Positions 17,826 through 26,284 of a stretch of 64,000 nucleotides of DNA are shown here, one piece after another. Under the pieces are notes generated by a model. It saw only the letters and a program-made list of their open reading frames with translations. It was not told the DNA's origin and did not search any database. Position numbers and translations under genes: made by a program. The stretch is from an uncultured Dysgonomonas sp. (GTDB lineage: Bacteria; Bacteroidota; Bacteroidia; Bacteroidales; Dysgonomonadaceae). The DNA lies in assembly GCF_900079725.1 (NCBI RefSeq), contig NZ_LT599032.1, positions 3,148,155-3,212,154 of the forward strand, in the 5' to 3' direction. How positions within the stretch are numbered: position 1 is the stretch's first letter; each line of letters begins with the position of its first letter.

Positions 17826-17916
17826 CTGTTAGGGGTGTTCTTTTTCGGAAAGAGCTGAGATTAAACCCTTGAACCTGATGTGCTGTAATGGGCATCGTAG
17901 GAAAACGGTCGTATTT
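17826..17916 (+). promoter_or_regulatory. TPP riboswitch (THI element)
   Basis: The conserved aptamer strings are in order: GTTAGGGGTGTTC, then CTGAGATTAAACCCTTGAAC (P2/J2-4 core with CTGAGA), CTGATGTGCTGTAATGGGCA and CATCGTAGGAAAACGG (the GTAGGGAA-like closing segment). Thiamine pyrophosphate binding to this RNA lowers expression downstream. Here an intrinsic terminator sits 33 bases after the aptamer (17949-17985), so control is probably by premature termination. It governs thiM-thiE-tenA-thiD. Confidence 0.95.
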
Positions 17917-17948
17917 TAGATTTTTAGTTATAACAAACATATATCTAT

Positions 17949-17985
17949 AAGCCGTTTCGTACTATTCGAAGCGGCTTTTTATATT
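17949..17985 (+). terminator. Attenuator terminator behind the TPP riboswitch
   Basis: AAGCCGTTTCG (17949-17959) pairs with CGAAGCGGCTT (17967-17977), followed by TTTTATATTTAA. It lies in the leader, 16 bases before the thiM ATG, where a ligand-controlled terminator belongs. Confidence 0.85.
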
Positions 17986-18000
17986 TAATATTATCCGGAT

Positions 18001-18792
18001 ATGATTGATATTCAAAATTTAGTAAGGGATTTAAATGCTGTCAGAAGCAAATCCGCGTTGATTCATAACATCACAAATTATGTAGTGATGAACAATACAG
18101 CTAACGGCTTACTGGCTGTTGGGGCATCCCCTGTTATGGCGCATTCGCTCGAAGAAGTCGCCGAAATGGCGAGTATAGCATCTGCATTAGTAATAAATAT
18201 CGGAACTCTTGAGCCTCAGTGGGTGGAAGCTATGCTAATAGCGGGTAAAACCGCTCTGGCTAAAAATACTCCGATCGTTTTTGATCCGGTAGGGGCAGGG
18301 GCAACCACATACAGGACGAAAGTGTGTAAACAGATTATCGAACAATGTAAACCTTCCATTATTCGGGGGAATGCGTCCGAAATAATTGCCTTATGGAATG
18401 CGAATGTACAGACTAAAGGTGTCGATAGTACCGACTCTTCCGATTCTGCTCTCGATTCAGCAAAAGCTTTGGCTAAGGAAACAGGTGCAGTCGTTGTTGT
18501 CAGTGGGCAGACCGATTATATAACTGACGGTGAGGATACGCGCACCGTAGAGAATGGCAATCCGATGATGGCACGCGTAACGGGGATGGGCTGTACTGCT
18601 ACGGCGGTTGTTGGGGCCTTTGCTGCAGTCAATGGCGATATGCTCGAAGCTGCTACACATGGTATGGCTGTTATGGGTATTGCCGGAGAAATTGCCGCCC
18701 GTAAGTCTTCCGGAAACGGAAGTTTACAAGTTAATTTTCTGGACGAGCTTTACAATCTGGATGAAGCGGTAATAAAGGATAATATAAAGTAA
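18001..18792 (+). CDS. thiM: Hydroxyethylthiazole kinase
   Basis: 263 residues, full length. ThiM phosphorylates 4-methyl-5-hydroxyethylthiazole in thiamine salvage. Signature sequences: [20 protein letters not shown] at the N-terminus (substrate pocket), [22 protein letters not shown], and the ribokinase-type anion hole with catalytic Cys/Asp region [13 protein letters not shown]. First gene behind the TPP riboswitch, 10 bases before thiE. The operon contains salvage kinases but no thiC, thiG or thiS in view, so it favours salvage of both halves of the vitamin. Confidence 0.96.
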   Translation: MIDIQNLVRDLNAVRSKSALIHNITNYVVMNNTANGLLAVGASPVMAHSLEEVAEMASIASALVINIGTLEPQWVEAMLIAGKTALAKNTPIVFDPVGAGATTYRTKVCKQIIEQCKPSIIRGNASEIIALWNANVQTKGVDSTDSSDSALDSAKALAKETGAVVVVSGQTDYITDGEDTRTVENGNPMMARVTGMGCTATAVVGAFAAVNGDMLEAATHGMAVMGIAGEIAARKSSGNGSLQVNFLDELYNLDEAVIKDNIK

Positions 18793-18802
18793 ACAAAATA
18801 GG

Positions 18803-19441
18803 ATGGCGACATTCGATTTGAGCCTCTATCTGGTTACCGACCGTTCGCTTTCACTGGGGCGGCCGTTGGAGACGGCTGTTGAGGAAGCCGTGAGAGGTGG
18901 GGTGACGATGGTACAACTGAGGGAAAAGGATGCTTCTACGCTCGATTTTTATAACCTGGCGATGAGATTGAAATCCATACTGAAATCTTACAATGTACCT
19001 CTTATAATAAATGACAGGCTCGATATAGCATTGGCTTGCGATGCCGAAGGCTTACATGTCGGACAAAGTGATATGCCCTACGCAGTTGCCCGCAAGCTAC
19101 TTGGTAAGGATAAGATTATTGGCCTTTCTGTTGAAAGTATTCAAGATGCGATAGATGCTAATAATCTCGATGTAGACTATATAGGCATTTCGCCTGTATT
19201 CGGTACACAGACTAAAACAGACACAGCGCCAGCTTTGGGTTTGGAAGGAATACGTGAAATAACCCGCATATCCGGACATCCCAGTGTGGGAATAGGAGGT
19301 ATCAACCTGACGAATGCGCAGGATATAATACAGGCAGGTGCAGATGGTATATCGGTAGTGTCGGCTATTATGTCGGCTTCTGATCCGCAGCGATCTGCTC
19401 GTCAGCTAAAAGAAACCATAAACAAATCAAAAAATAGATAG
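18803..19441 (+). CDS. thiE: Thiamine-phosphate synthase
   Basis: 212 residues with a TIM-barrel layout. ThiE joins HMP-pyrophosphate to thiazole phosphate, giving thiamine phosphate and pyrophosphate. Conserved elements: TMVQLREKDA (Q/R/K of the phosphate site, about residues 35-44), INDRLDIALACDAEGLHVGQ (Asp metal ligands), GISPVFGTQTKTDT and the final phosphate grip VGIGGI. It follows thiM by 10 bases and precedes tenA by 2. Confidence 0.96.
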   Translation: MATFDLSLYLVTDRSLSLGRPLETAVEEAVRGGVTMVQLREKDASTLDFYNLAMRLKSILKSYNVPLIINDRLDIALACDAEGLHVGQSDMPYAVARKLLGKDKIIGLSVESIQDAIDANNLDVDYIGISPVFGTQTKTDTAPALGLEGIREITRISGHPSVGIGGINLTNAQDIIQAGADGISVVSAIMSASDPQRSARQLKETINKSKNR

Positions 19442-19443
19442 CT

Positions 19444-20097
19444 ATGAAATGGAGTGAACAGGCATGGAATGCAGCAAAACCCATATACAATAAAATATTG
19501 GAGCAACCCTTTATTCAGGGATTGATAGATGGTACACTCGACAGGGAAAAATTCATCTTCTACATTCAGCAGGATGCCCTATATCTTGCCGAATATGGCA
19601 AGGTATTGACCGGAATAGCTTCAAAGCTCAGTAACCCTGAACATATAGAGGCTTTTATCCACTTTGCCGGAGATAGTATAGCTGTAGAAAAGGCGTTACA
19701 CGAAAGCTTCGTCAGTAAAATAGCTTCTATTTCGAAACCTGAACCATCTCCGGGTTGTTTATTATATACTTCATTTCTTTTGAGGCAACTGGCAAGCGCT
19801 CCTGTGGAGGTAATTGCTGCGGCTGTATTGCCTTGCTTCTGGATTTACAAAGAGGTGGGAGATTATATCCTCGAACATCAGGTAAAAGGTGAAAACCCTT
19901 ATCAGGAATGGATAAATACATATGGCGGGGAAGCATTCGAACAATCTGTAAAAACAGCTATTTCCATTTGCGACGAACTTGCGCATAGATGTACTCCGGA
20001 GCAACGGCAAGCAATGACCGATGCATATGTCATGTGTTCCAGAATGGAATGGATATTCTGGGATAGCGCATGGCGATTGGAGAAATGGGCGGTATAA
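19444..20097 (+). CDS. tenA: Thiaminase II / aminopyrimidine aminohydrolase
   Basis: 217 residues, all-helical TenA fold. It hydrolyses aminomethylpyrimidine breakdown products to HMP, so recovers pyrimidine from degraded thiamine. The catalytic Cys is present in VLPCFWIYKEVG (about residue 138), and the C-terminal EWIFWDSAWRLEKW carries the active-site Glu region. YIQQDALYLAEYGK is the typical N-terminal substrate-pocket segment. Having the Cys marks it as the classical TenA_C type. It starts 2 bases after thiE. Confidence 0.94.
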   Translation: MKWSEQAWNAAKPIYNKILEQPFIQGLIDGTLDREKFIFYIQQDALYLAEYGKVLTGIASKLSNPEHIEAFIHFAGDSIAVEKALHESFVSKIASISKPEPSPGCLLYTSFLLRQLASAPVEVIAAAVLPCFWIYKEVGDYILEHQVKGENPYQEWINTYGGEAFEQSVKTAISICDELAHRCTPEQRQAMTDAYVMCSRMEWIFWDSAWRLEKWAV

Positions 20098-20103
20098 CAT
20101 ATA

Positions 20104-20175
20104 ATGGAAAGTTGAGGATGGAAAATTGAAAGTTATCATATTCCGTTTTCAATTCTCAACTTTCAACTTTCAATT
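20104..20175. repeat. Inverted repeat between tenA and thiD
   Basis: Left arm about 20107-20131 (GAAAGTTGAGGATGGAAAAT) and right arm about 20147-20174 (TTTCAATTCTCAACTTTCAA) pair over roughly 18 bp with a bulge. It lacks a terminal T run, so read-through to thiD is plausible. It resembles scattered intergenic repeats of AAAGTTGA/TCAACTTT words. It may stabilise or partially attenuate the mRNA. Confidence 0.5.
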
Positions 20176-20180
20176 AAAAT

Positions 20181-20990
20181 ATGAAACACTATAAAACAGC
20201 ACTTACCATTGCGGGAAGTGATCCCAGCGGGGGAGCAGGGATACAGGCCGACCTGAAAACTTTTTCGGCCTGCGGTTGCTACGGAGCAACGGTCATTGTG
20301 GCCGTAGTAGATGAAAATACAATAGGTGTAACGGATGTGCATCCTATCCCCGTTCCGTTTGTGTCGGGACAGATAAAATCTGTGTTGGATGATATCGGCG
20401 CCGATGCGATAAAGATCGGGATGCTCCATTCTTCGGAGCTCATATTGGCCGTGAAGGAAACATTATCACGATACGATATAAAAAATATTGTCCTCGACCC
20501 TGTAATGGTTGCCACATCCGGCGATAAACTCCTACAGGATGAGGCGATTGAAACATTGAAAAGCGAGCTCATCCCTTTTGTCAGGGTTATAACCCCGAAT
20601 ATTCCCGAAGCCGAGATATTGTTGGGCAAAAAGATCCGAAGTCAGGAGGAGTTGCCAAAAGTTATTAAAGACCTTTCGTTTGGGAATAAAGTGTCCGTAT
20701 TGCTGAAGGCCGGCCACCTGACCGAGGACAAACTGACCGATGTATTCTACAACGCCGAGACCAATGAAATAATAGAACTGAGTTCGCAACGTATCCATAC
20801 AAAGAATACGCATGGGACGGGTTGTACATTCTCTTCTGCCATAGCCGCATTTTTGGCTCACGGGCTTCCTCTCAACGATGCTATTAGGCAAGCAAAAGAG
20901 TATATGAGCAAGGCTATTGAGGCCGGAGCCGATTATGAAATAGGTAAGGGGCACGGGCCTGTACATCATTTCTTTAATTTCTGGGAATAG
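20181..20990 (+). CDS. thiD: Hydroxymethylpyrimidine (phosphate) kinase
   Basis: 269 residues, ribokinase fold. ThiD phosphorylates HMP and then HMP-P to HMP-PP for ThiE. Motifs: IAGSDPSGGAGIQADLKTFS (substrate site, about residues 9-28), LDPVMVATSGDKLL, NIPEAEILLG, and the ATP/anion-hole motif KNTHGTGCTFSSAIAAF with its catalytic Cys. Last gene of the riboswitch-led operon, separated from tenA by an 83-base inverted-repeat spacer rather than tightly packed. Confidence 0.96.
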   Translation: MKHYKTALTIAGSDPSGGAGIQADLKTFSACGCYGATVIVAVVDENTIGVTDVHPIPVPFVSGQIKSVLDDIGADAIKIGMLHSSELILAVKETLSRYDIKNIVLDPVMVATSGDKLLQDEAIETLKSELIPFVRVITPNIPEAEILLGKKIRSQEELPKVIKDLSFGNKVSVLLKAGHLTEDKLTDVFYNAETNEIIELSSQRIHTKNTHGTGCTFSSAIAAFLAHGLPLNDAIRQAKEYMSKAIEAGADYEIGKGHGPVHHFFNFWE

Positions 20991-21064
20991 AGAGTGTCTG
21001 CCATATTTATGGTATTTAGGATTATATTTCATCACATTGTAATGAATATTCCATAAGTCTTTTT

Positions 21065-21072
21065 TACCTTTG
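21065..21072 (+). promoter_or_regulatory. Promoter -7 box TACCTTTG
   Basis: TAnnTTTG match 28 bases before the ATG of the PLP-enzyme gene at 21101. No convincing -33 element at the right distance. Confidence 0.5.
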
Positions 21073-21100
21073 AGCTTTAATTTTCAAATGTCATAAACTG

Positions 21101-22363
21101 ATGGCTCAAGACGACTCTCAAAGTAAGAAATTTTCTACCCGCATTATCAGCGAAAAGTTTAATAAACAGGATGTACACGGTGCTATAGCAATGCCTATAT
21201 ACCGTAATGCAGCCTTCGAATTTTCCGATTCGGAAAGTATTGCCGCCGCATTTCAGTATAAAGAGGAGGTGGCATCTCATACCTATACCCGGATAACGAA
21301 CCCTTCGGTTGAGAATTTTGAACGTAAAATAAAGGCAGCATCCGGTGCTGAAAATGTAATGGTGGTAGCTTCCGGTATGGCAGCTATATCCAATACATTT
21401 CTTACAATAGCTTATGTCGGAAGTAATATTGTGACTTCTCCGCATCTGTTTGGAAATACTTTTTCGTTGTTTAAGTTTACGCTTGCGGCTTTCGGGGTTG
21501 AAGTGCGTTTTGTGAATACAGATAATATTGAAGAAATAGCATCGGCGATTGATGAAAATACCTGTGCTTTCTTCTGCGAACTGATAACAAACCCCCATTT
21601 GGAAATAGCCGATCTGCCCGAAATATCGAAGGTGTTGAAGGTGCGTAATGTGCCGATGATTGTAGATACTACTATCATTCCGTGGTGTGGTTTCGATGCC
21701 CGCAAAGCCGGAGTGGATATCGAAGTGGTATCGACTACGAAATATATATCAGGCGGTGCAACTACAATTGGTGGTGCTATTCTCGACTATGGTACTTTCA
21801 ATTGGGCACAGAATAAGCGATTGGCTATAGTCGCCCATCAAGACGGAATTTCGCGATTTTCATTCAAACTGAAACGTGAGATTGCACGTAATATAGGTGC
21901 GGCTATGGATCCCGAGGCTTCCTACTTGCAGGCGTTGGGAATGGAATCGTTGCAGTTGCGTTACGAAAGAATGTCTGCTTCAGCGTACGAGCTGGCACAA
22001 TTCCTTGCTGGCCGGAAAGAAGTTGTAAAAGTGGGTTATCCGAAATTGGAAAGCTCTCCTTATAAAAAAATATCGGATACACTATTTCGTGGTAATCCCG
22101 GCGCTATGCTCACTTTCAGCCTGGAGAGCAAAGAAACATGCTATAAATTTATGGACCGACTACAGGTTATCCGTCGTGCAACAAACTTGTTTGATAATAA
22201 AACATTGATAATCCATCCCGAGTCCACAATCTATGGGACATTTTCACCTGAACTGAAAGTAGTGATGGGAATAGAAGATAATCTGATGCGTTTATCTGTC
22301 GGATTGGAAGACGTTTCAGATTTGCAGGCTGATATAATACAGGCACTGAATGATTTGAATTAA
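21101..22363 (+). CDS. Cys/Met-metabolism PLP-dependent enzyme (O-acetylhomoserine sulfhydrylase-like)
   Basis: 420 residues of the cystathionine gamma-synthase family. Landmarks: YTRITNPSVENFERKIKAAS (cofactor phosphate Tyr/Arg), GAENVMVVASGMAAISNTFL, the Asp that contacts the pyridine ring in VPMIVDTTIIPWCGFD, and the Schiff-base Lys in EVVSTTKYISGGATT. A final RLSVGLED segment precedes the end of the protein. Family members make or break C-S bonds using homoserine esters or cystathionine. Specificity is unclear: length and lack of a tight match to MetB leave MetY-like or methionine gamma-lyase-like activity open. Monocistronic. Confidence 0.85.
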   Translation: MAQDDSQSKKFSTRIISEKFNKQDVHGAIAMPIYRNAAFEFSDSESIAAAFQYKEEVASHTYTRITNPSVENFERKIKAASGAENVMVVASGMAAISNTFLTIAYVGSNIVTSPHLFGNTFSLFKFTLAAFGVEVRFVNTDNIEEIASAIDENTCAFFCELITNPHLEIADLPEISKVLKVRNVPMIVDTTIIPWCGFDARKAGVDIEVVSTTKYISGGATTIGGAILDYGTFNWAQNKRLAIVAHQDGISRFSFKLKREIARNIGAAMDPEASYLQALGMESLQLRYERMSASAYELAQFLAGRKEVVKVGYPKLESSPYKKISDTLFRGNPGAMLTFSLESKETCYKFMDRLQVIRRATNLFDNKTLIIHPESTIYGTFSPELKVVMGIEDNLMRLSVGLEDVSDLQADIIQALNDLN

Positions 22364-22496
22364 TATCCAATCGTATCAGATGCTTTGGGTGGGGCAGTAT
22401 AATCAAAATAAATTTTACTACTGCTTTCACTATTAAAAACGTTCATTAATTTACATTAATTGTAAAATATTAGTTACTTCTTTCAAAGAAAAGTAG

Positions 22497-22504
22497 TACT
22501 TTTG
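22497..22504 (+). promoter_or_regulatory. Promoter -7 box TACTTTTG before aroQ-pyk
   Basis: Exact TAnnTTTG, 51 bases before the aroQ ATG at 22555. Confidence 0.5.
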
Positions 22505-22554
22505 TCCTCTAAACAAACAAAATAGCTGAATTCGGCGCTAAATAGCTGATAAAA

Positions 22555-22983
22555 ATGAAGATACTGATAATAAACGGGCCAAATTTGAATTTGTTGGGTA
22601 AAAGGGAACCGGATGTTTACGGGAATACTTCTTTCGAAACATACTTCTCCCAGTTGCAACAAACTTATACGGACTGCGAACTATCATATTTTCAATCTAA
22701 TCACGAAGGAGCGCTGATTGATAAAATACATGAGGTAGGTTTTTCATTTGATGGAATCGTCTTAAATGCAGGAGCCTATACGCATACATCTGTTGCCCTT
22801 CATGATGCTATCAAGGCTGTGAATACGCCTGTAGTGGAGGTGCATATATCCAATATCCACACACGGGAAGAATTCCGGCACAAATCAATGATTGCGGCAG
22901 CATGCAAAGGATCAGTAGTCGGCTTGGGGCTATTTTCATACGAACTTGCAATAGACTTTTTTCGAAAGACAAAAAAGGCCTGA
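22555..22983 (+). CDS. aroQ: Type II 3-dehydroquinate dehydratase
   Basis: 142 residues. It catalyses the third step of the shikimate pathway. All active-site elements are present: INGPNLNLLGKREPDVYG with the catalytic Tyr and flexible-loop Arg, YFQSNHEG, NAGAYTHTSVAL (Asn and His), and EVHISNIHTREEFRHKS. Type II enzymes are dodecamers. pyk follows 48 bases downstream, probably on the same transcript, which couples aromatic synthesis to phosphoenolpyruvate use only by position. Confidence 0.96.
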   Translation: MKILIINGPNLNLLGKREPDVYGNTSFETYFSQLQQTYTDCELSYFQSNHEGALIDKIHEVGFSFDGIVLNAGAYTHTSVALHDAIKAVNTPVVEVHISNIHTREEFRHKSMIAAACKGSVVGLGLFSYELAIDFFRKTKKA

Positions 22984-23031
22984 GAAGATTAGAATTAAAA
23001 AAGAACTATATACATTAATTAAATTGCATTT

Positions 23032-24498
23032 ATGACTCAGAAGAAAACGAAAATTGTAGCTACAATTTCAGACATGCGTTGTGATGTTGATTTCATTAAG
23101 TCGTTGTACGACGCAGGAATCAACGTTGTTAGAATGAATTCGGCCCACATGACAGAAGAAGGCTTTATTCAAGTAATGACAAATGTACGCGCAGTATCTC
23201 CTTACATTGGTATCATGATGGATACTAAAGGTCCGGAAATACGTACAGCTAAAAATGCGTCAGGAGAAAAAATCATTGTAAAAACAGGCGATAAAGTTAA
23301 AGTTGTCGGAGATTTGAATTTCCTTTCCACACAAGAGCAAATTGGTGTTTCTTATCCAAGTATCGTACAGGATGTGCCTGTAGGTAGCACGCTTCTCGTT
23401 GATGATGGTGAAACTGCAATGAAAGTTATTGACAAAACGGCTGATTACCTTCTTTGCGAAATCCAGAATGATGGAACTATCGGTAACCGTAAGAGTGTAA
23501 ATATACCGGGTGTTAGCGTAAATCTTCCTTCTATCACAGCAAAAGATAAGAGAAGTATCGAGATCGCAATAGAAAACAAAGCTGATTTCATCGCTCACTC
23601 ATTCGTAAGAAACAAACAAGACGTTTTGGATGTACAGAAAATCCTTGACGAATATAACAGCCCTATCAAGATTATCGCTAAAATCGAAAATCAGGAAGGT
23701 GTTGACAATATCGACGAAATCTTCGAAACTGCATACGGCGTAATGGTTGCGCGTGGTGACCTTGGTATTGAAGTACCACAGGAAAAAATCCCGGCAATCC
23801 AGCGTTTGCTTATCCGTAAGTCTATCGAATACAAGAAACCGGTTATCGTAGCAACTCAGATGTTGCACACAATGATCGAGAATCCACGTCCTACACGCGC
23901 CGAAGTAACAGATATCGCAAATGCGGTATACTACGGAACTGATGCTGTGATGTTGAGTGGTGAAACAGCTTACGGTAAATATCCATTGGAGGCTGTTCGT
24001 ACAATGGCTCAGATCTGTGCTACTACAGAGCAATCTAAACTGGACGAAAAAGTTATTCCTGTTCCGTTTAAAGATGAGGAATATGATACTACATCATTCC
24101 TTGCAAAACAAGCTGTAAAAGCTGCAACTCAGCTGGGTCTGGCTGCTATTATCACTGATAGTTATACTGGCCGTACAGCTCGTACAATTGCTGCATTCCG
24201 CAGTAAATGTCCTGTTTATGCTGTTTGCTGTAGTAATGAAGTTGCCCGTCAACTTTCGGTATGCTACGGAATACAGGCAAGTTATCAGGAATCGACCGGG
24301 TTTACAACTCACCAGCATAAGCAATATTTCTTGAAAGCTCTTAACTCTATGTTAGACAAAGGGCTGGTTAAGAAAGATGATCAGGTTGCTTACCTTAGTG
24401 GTTCATTCGGAGAAGGTAAAGGAACATCTTTCCTTGAAATCAACGGTGTTGGCCGTGTAGTAGATGCAGGTGATGCTTTTGAGGTGCCTGTAGACTAA
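23032..24498 (+). CDS. pyk: Pyruvate kinase
   Basis: 488 residues. It converts PEP and ADP to pyruvate and ATP. Motifs: GIMMDTKGPEIRTAKN, the active-site helix IAKIENQEGVDNIDEIFE (catalytic Lys, metal Glu), MVARGDLGIEVP (metal Asp), VATQMLHTMIENPRPTRAE and DAVMLSGETAYGKYP. The N-terminus reads KKTKIVATISD in place of the more common KIVCTIGP. A full C-terminal effector domain is present. A hairpin terminator follows at 24561. Confidence 0.97.
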   Translation: MTQKKTKIVATISDMRCDVDFIKSLYDAGINVVRMNSAHMTEEGFIQVMTNVRAVSPYIGIMMDTKGPEIRTAKNASGEKIIVKTGDKVKVVGDLNFLSTQEQIGVSYPSIVQDVPVGSTLLVDDGETAMKVIDKTADYLLCEIQNDGTIGNRKSVNIPGVSVNLPSITAKDKRSIEIAIENKADFIAHSFVRNKQDVLDVQKILDEYNSPIKIIAKIENQEGVDNIDEIFETAYGVMVARGDLGIEVPQEKIPAIQRLLIRKSIEYKKPVIVATQMLHTMIENPRPTRAEVTDIANAVYYGTDAVMLSGETAYGKYPLEAVRTMAQICATTEQSKLDEKVIPVPFKDEEYDTTSFLAKQAVKAATQLGLAAIITDSYTGRTARTIAAFRSKCPVYAVCCSNEVARQLSVCYGIQASYQESTGFTTHQHKQYFLKALNSMLDKGLVKKDDQVAYLSGSFGEGKGTSFLEINGVGRVVDAGDAFEVPVD

Positions 24499-24558
24499 GT
24501 TTGAAAGTTATAAGTGATGAGTTTGAATGATAAGTTTTGATTTGTCGCTTTGTCAAAA

Positions 24559-24596
24559 TAAAGAAGGATGCTTGATTAAGCATCCTTCTTTCGTTT
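24559..24596. terminator. Bidirectional terminator between pyk and the cupin gene
   Basis: A perfect 13-bp stem, AAGAAGGATGCTT (24561-24573) with AAGCATCCTTCTT (24578-24590), four-base loop, followed by TCGTTTATT on the plus strand and TTATTTTGAC on the minus strand. Confidence 0.88.
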
Positions 24597-24948
24597 ATTC
24601 CACATCCGTTCTGTCGTTAGTCGTGTCGTTGTCCGGCTGCGATACAAGGATGAAGTCGATAGAGTCCTGCGTCTCATTAGCAATGTAATGCTTCATCATG
24701 GGTTCTATCAGTATGCCCTGCTGTTCCTTTACTGTCACTTTCTTACCGTCTACATTAAAGATTGCAGTACCTTTCAATACAAAGAAGAATTGCCGTGAGG
24801 ATGAGTGGAAGTGTAAAGTTTCCCGTGTCCCGGCCGGCATAGTTTCGATTTTCACTGATAAGGAATCTCTGTTCATGAGAATCCAACTGCTACAATTATC
24901 GCCCCAGAAATAATGAGGCGCCGATTTTTTATCTATCACTCTGCTCAT
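24595..24948 (-). CDS. Cupin-domain protein
   Basis: 117 residues from MSRVIDKKSAPHYFWG (ATG 24948). A longer frame adds only eight residues. A single cupin barrel is seen: motif 1 GTRETLHFHSSSRQFFFVLKG has two His of the metal site and the Glu position replaced by Gln/Phe context, and motif 2 is EPMMKHYIANETQD with the third His. Small single-cupin proteins have varied roles (isomerase, dioxygenase or sugar-binding), and none can be assigned. Acidic tail (DNDTTNDRTDVE). Convergent with pyk. Confidence 0.85.
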   Translation of the reverse strand: MSRVIDKKSAPHYFWGDNCSSWILMNRDSLSVKIETMPAGTRETLHFHSSSRQFFFVLKGTAIFNVDGKKVTVKEQQGILIEPMMKHYIANETQDSIDFILVSQPDNDTTNDRTDVE

Positions 24949-25178
24949 AATTCTATAAAATTTAAGGTGCAATGTCTTAAAATTAAGAAATATATCGGAA
25001 AATATCGTTGTTTTCTAAAAATAATTGCGAAATGATTATCTTTAGCCTGTATTAAGGTTGCAGGTCTATTTCTTGTTTCTTATTTCTTATTTGCAACAGC
25101 AATAGTCGGTTACGATGAAATGATGTCGCACTGAATACTTTCTTTTACTTAGCTTATTCAAATTTATTATAATAAATA

Positions 25179-25823
25179 ATGTCACTCGACAAAAACGAAG
25201 CCATAGAAAATTATATTCTCTCCCATATAGATGATGAAGGGGATTTGTTGAAACAACTTAATCGGGATGCACATGTAAACCTCTTGAAGCCACGTATGCT
25301 GTCGGGGCATCTGCAGGGCAGGATGTTGAATATGTTTTGCCGGATGATGCAGCCGCAATATATATTGGAAATAGGAACATACACAGCTTATGCGACTCTT
25401 TGTCTGGCTGAGGGTGCTGCCGATGATGCAGAGATTCATACCATAGAGGTAAACGACGAACTGGAAGATTTTATAATGAAATATCTTCACAAAACGAAAC
25501 TGAAAGATAAGATACATCTGCATATAGGCGATGCAATGGAGATTATACCCCAAATAGACCGCATGTTTGATATGGTATTTATCGATGCCAATAAGCGTCA
25601 CTATATAGAATATTACAATCTTATATTTGATAAGGTACGGCGGGGTGGACTCATTGTCGCTGACAATACCCTATGGGACGGGCATGTACTGGATACTCCG
25701 AAACCCTCAGATAAACAGACTATCGGAATACAGGCTTTTAATGATATGCTTGCTAAAGATGACAGGGTGGAGAAAGTGATATTGCCTGTAAGGGACGGAT
25801 TGACTCTGATATGGAAAAAATAG
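25179..25823 (+). CDS. Class I SAM-dependent O-methyltransferase
   Basis: 214 residues of the caffeoyl-CoA/catechol O-methyltransferase group (Methyltransf_3). SAM-binding motif I is YILEIGTYTAYATLCLAEGA; the acidic loop is IHTIEVNDELEDF; metal/substrate residues lie in MVFIDANKRHYIEYYN and GGLIVADNTLWDGHV. Bacterial members act on catechol-like substrates or, as TrmR, on tRNA wobble uridine (5-hydroxyuridine). Similarity to the compact TrmR/YrrM type makes tRNA modification plausible, but this is inference. It lies 104 bases before rbfA, another RNA-related gene. Confidence 0.88.
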   Translation: MSLDKNEAIENYILSHIDDEGDLLKQLNRDAHVNLLKPRMLSGHLQGRMLNMFCRMMQPQYILEIGTYTAYATLCLAEGAADDAEIHTIEVNDELEDFIMKYLHKTKLKDKIHLHIGDAMEIIPQIDRMFDMVFIDANKRHYIEYYNLIFDKVRRGGLIVADNTLWDGHVLDTPKPSDKQTIGIQAFNDMLAKDDRVEKVILPVRDGLTLIWKK

Positions 25824-25901
25824 CAGGCTGGTATTTTATCTTTACAGCATAAAGGATAACCATTGTTAACTGTTGACTGATTACTGTTAACTGAAAAGTA
25901 T

Positions 25902-25909
25902 TACCTTTG
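25902..25909 (+). promoter_or_regulatory. Promoter -7 box TACCTTTG before rbfA, inside repeat-like sequence
   Basis: TAnnTTTG, 18 bases before the rbfA ATG. The preceding segment (25864-25900: GTTAACTGTTGACTGATTAC and GTTAACTGAAAAGT) matches words of the intergenic repeat tails at 8094-8140. Confidence 0.5.
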
Positions 25910-25927
25910 TACCCAAAATAATATAAC

Positions 25928-26281
25928 ATGGATACTACCAGACAACAAAAAATAAACCGCCTTATCCAAAAGGAATTAAGTGAAATATTCAGGAAACAGA
26001 CACAGCAGATGAGAGGTGTACTCGTTTCTGTGAGTACAGTGCGTGTTAGTCCCGATTTGGGATTGGCAAAGGTGTATTTGAGTATTTTCCCATCCGAACA
26101 AGGGAAGGAGATTCTTGATAATATTAAAACCAACGTAAAAGCTTTGCGTTTCGATCTAGGCCAAAAGGTAGGTAAGCAGTTGCGTGTGATTCCCGAATTA
26201 AGCTTTTATCTGGACGATTCGCTCGATTATCTGGAGAATATAGATAAACTGCTCGGAAAAGATAATAAGACAGAAGAATAA
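25928..26281 (+). CDS. rbfA: 30S ribosome-binding factor
   Basis: 117 residues, the usual RbfA size, with a KH-type fold. It binds the immature small subunit and helps 5'-end maturation of 16S rRNA, and is needed in the cold. Typical N-terminus (TTRQQKINRLIQKELSEIFR), then VSVSTVRVSPDLGLAKVYLS and a final strand-helix LRVIPELSFYLDDSLDYLEN. Overall spacing matches the family. The next gene begins 4 bases after the stop at TTG 26285, so the two are cotranscribed. Confidence 0.94.
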   Translation: MDTTRQQKINRLIQKELSEIFRKQTQQMRGVLVSVSTVRVSPDLGLAKVYLSIFPSEQGKEILDNIKTNVKALRFDLGQKVGKQLRVIPELSFYLDDSLDYLENIDKLLGKDNKTEE

Positions 26282-26284
26282 ACT

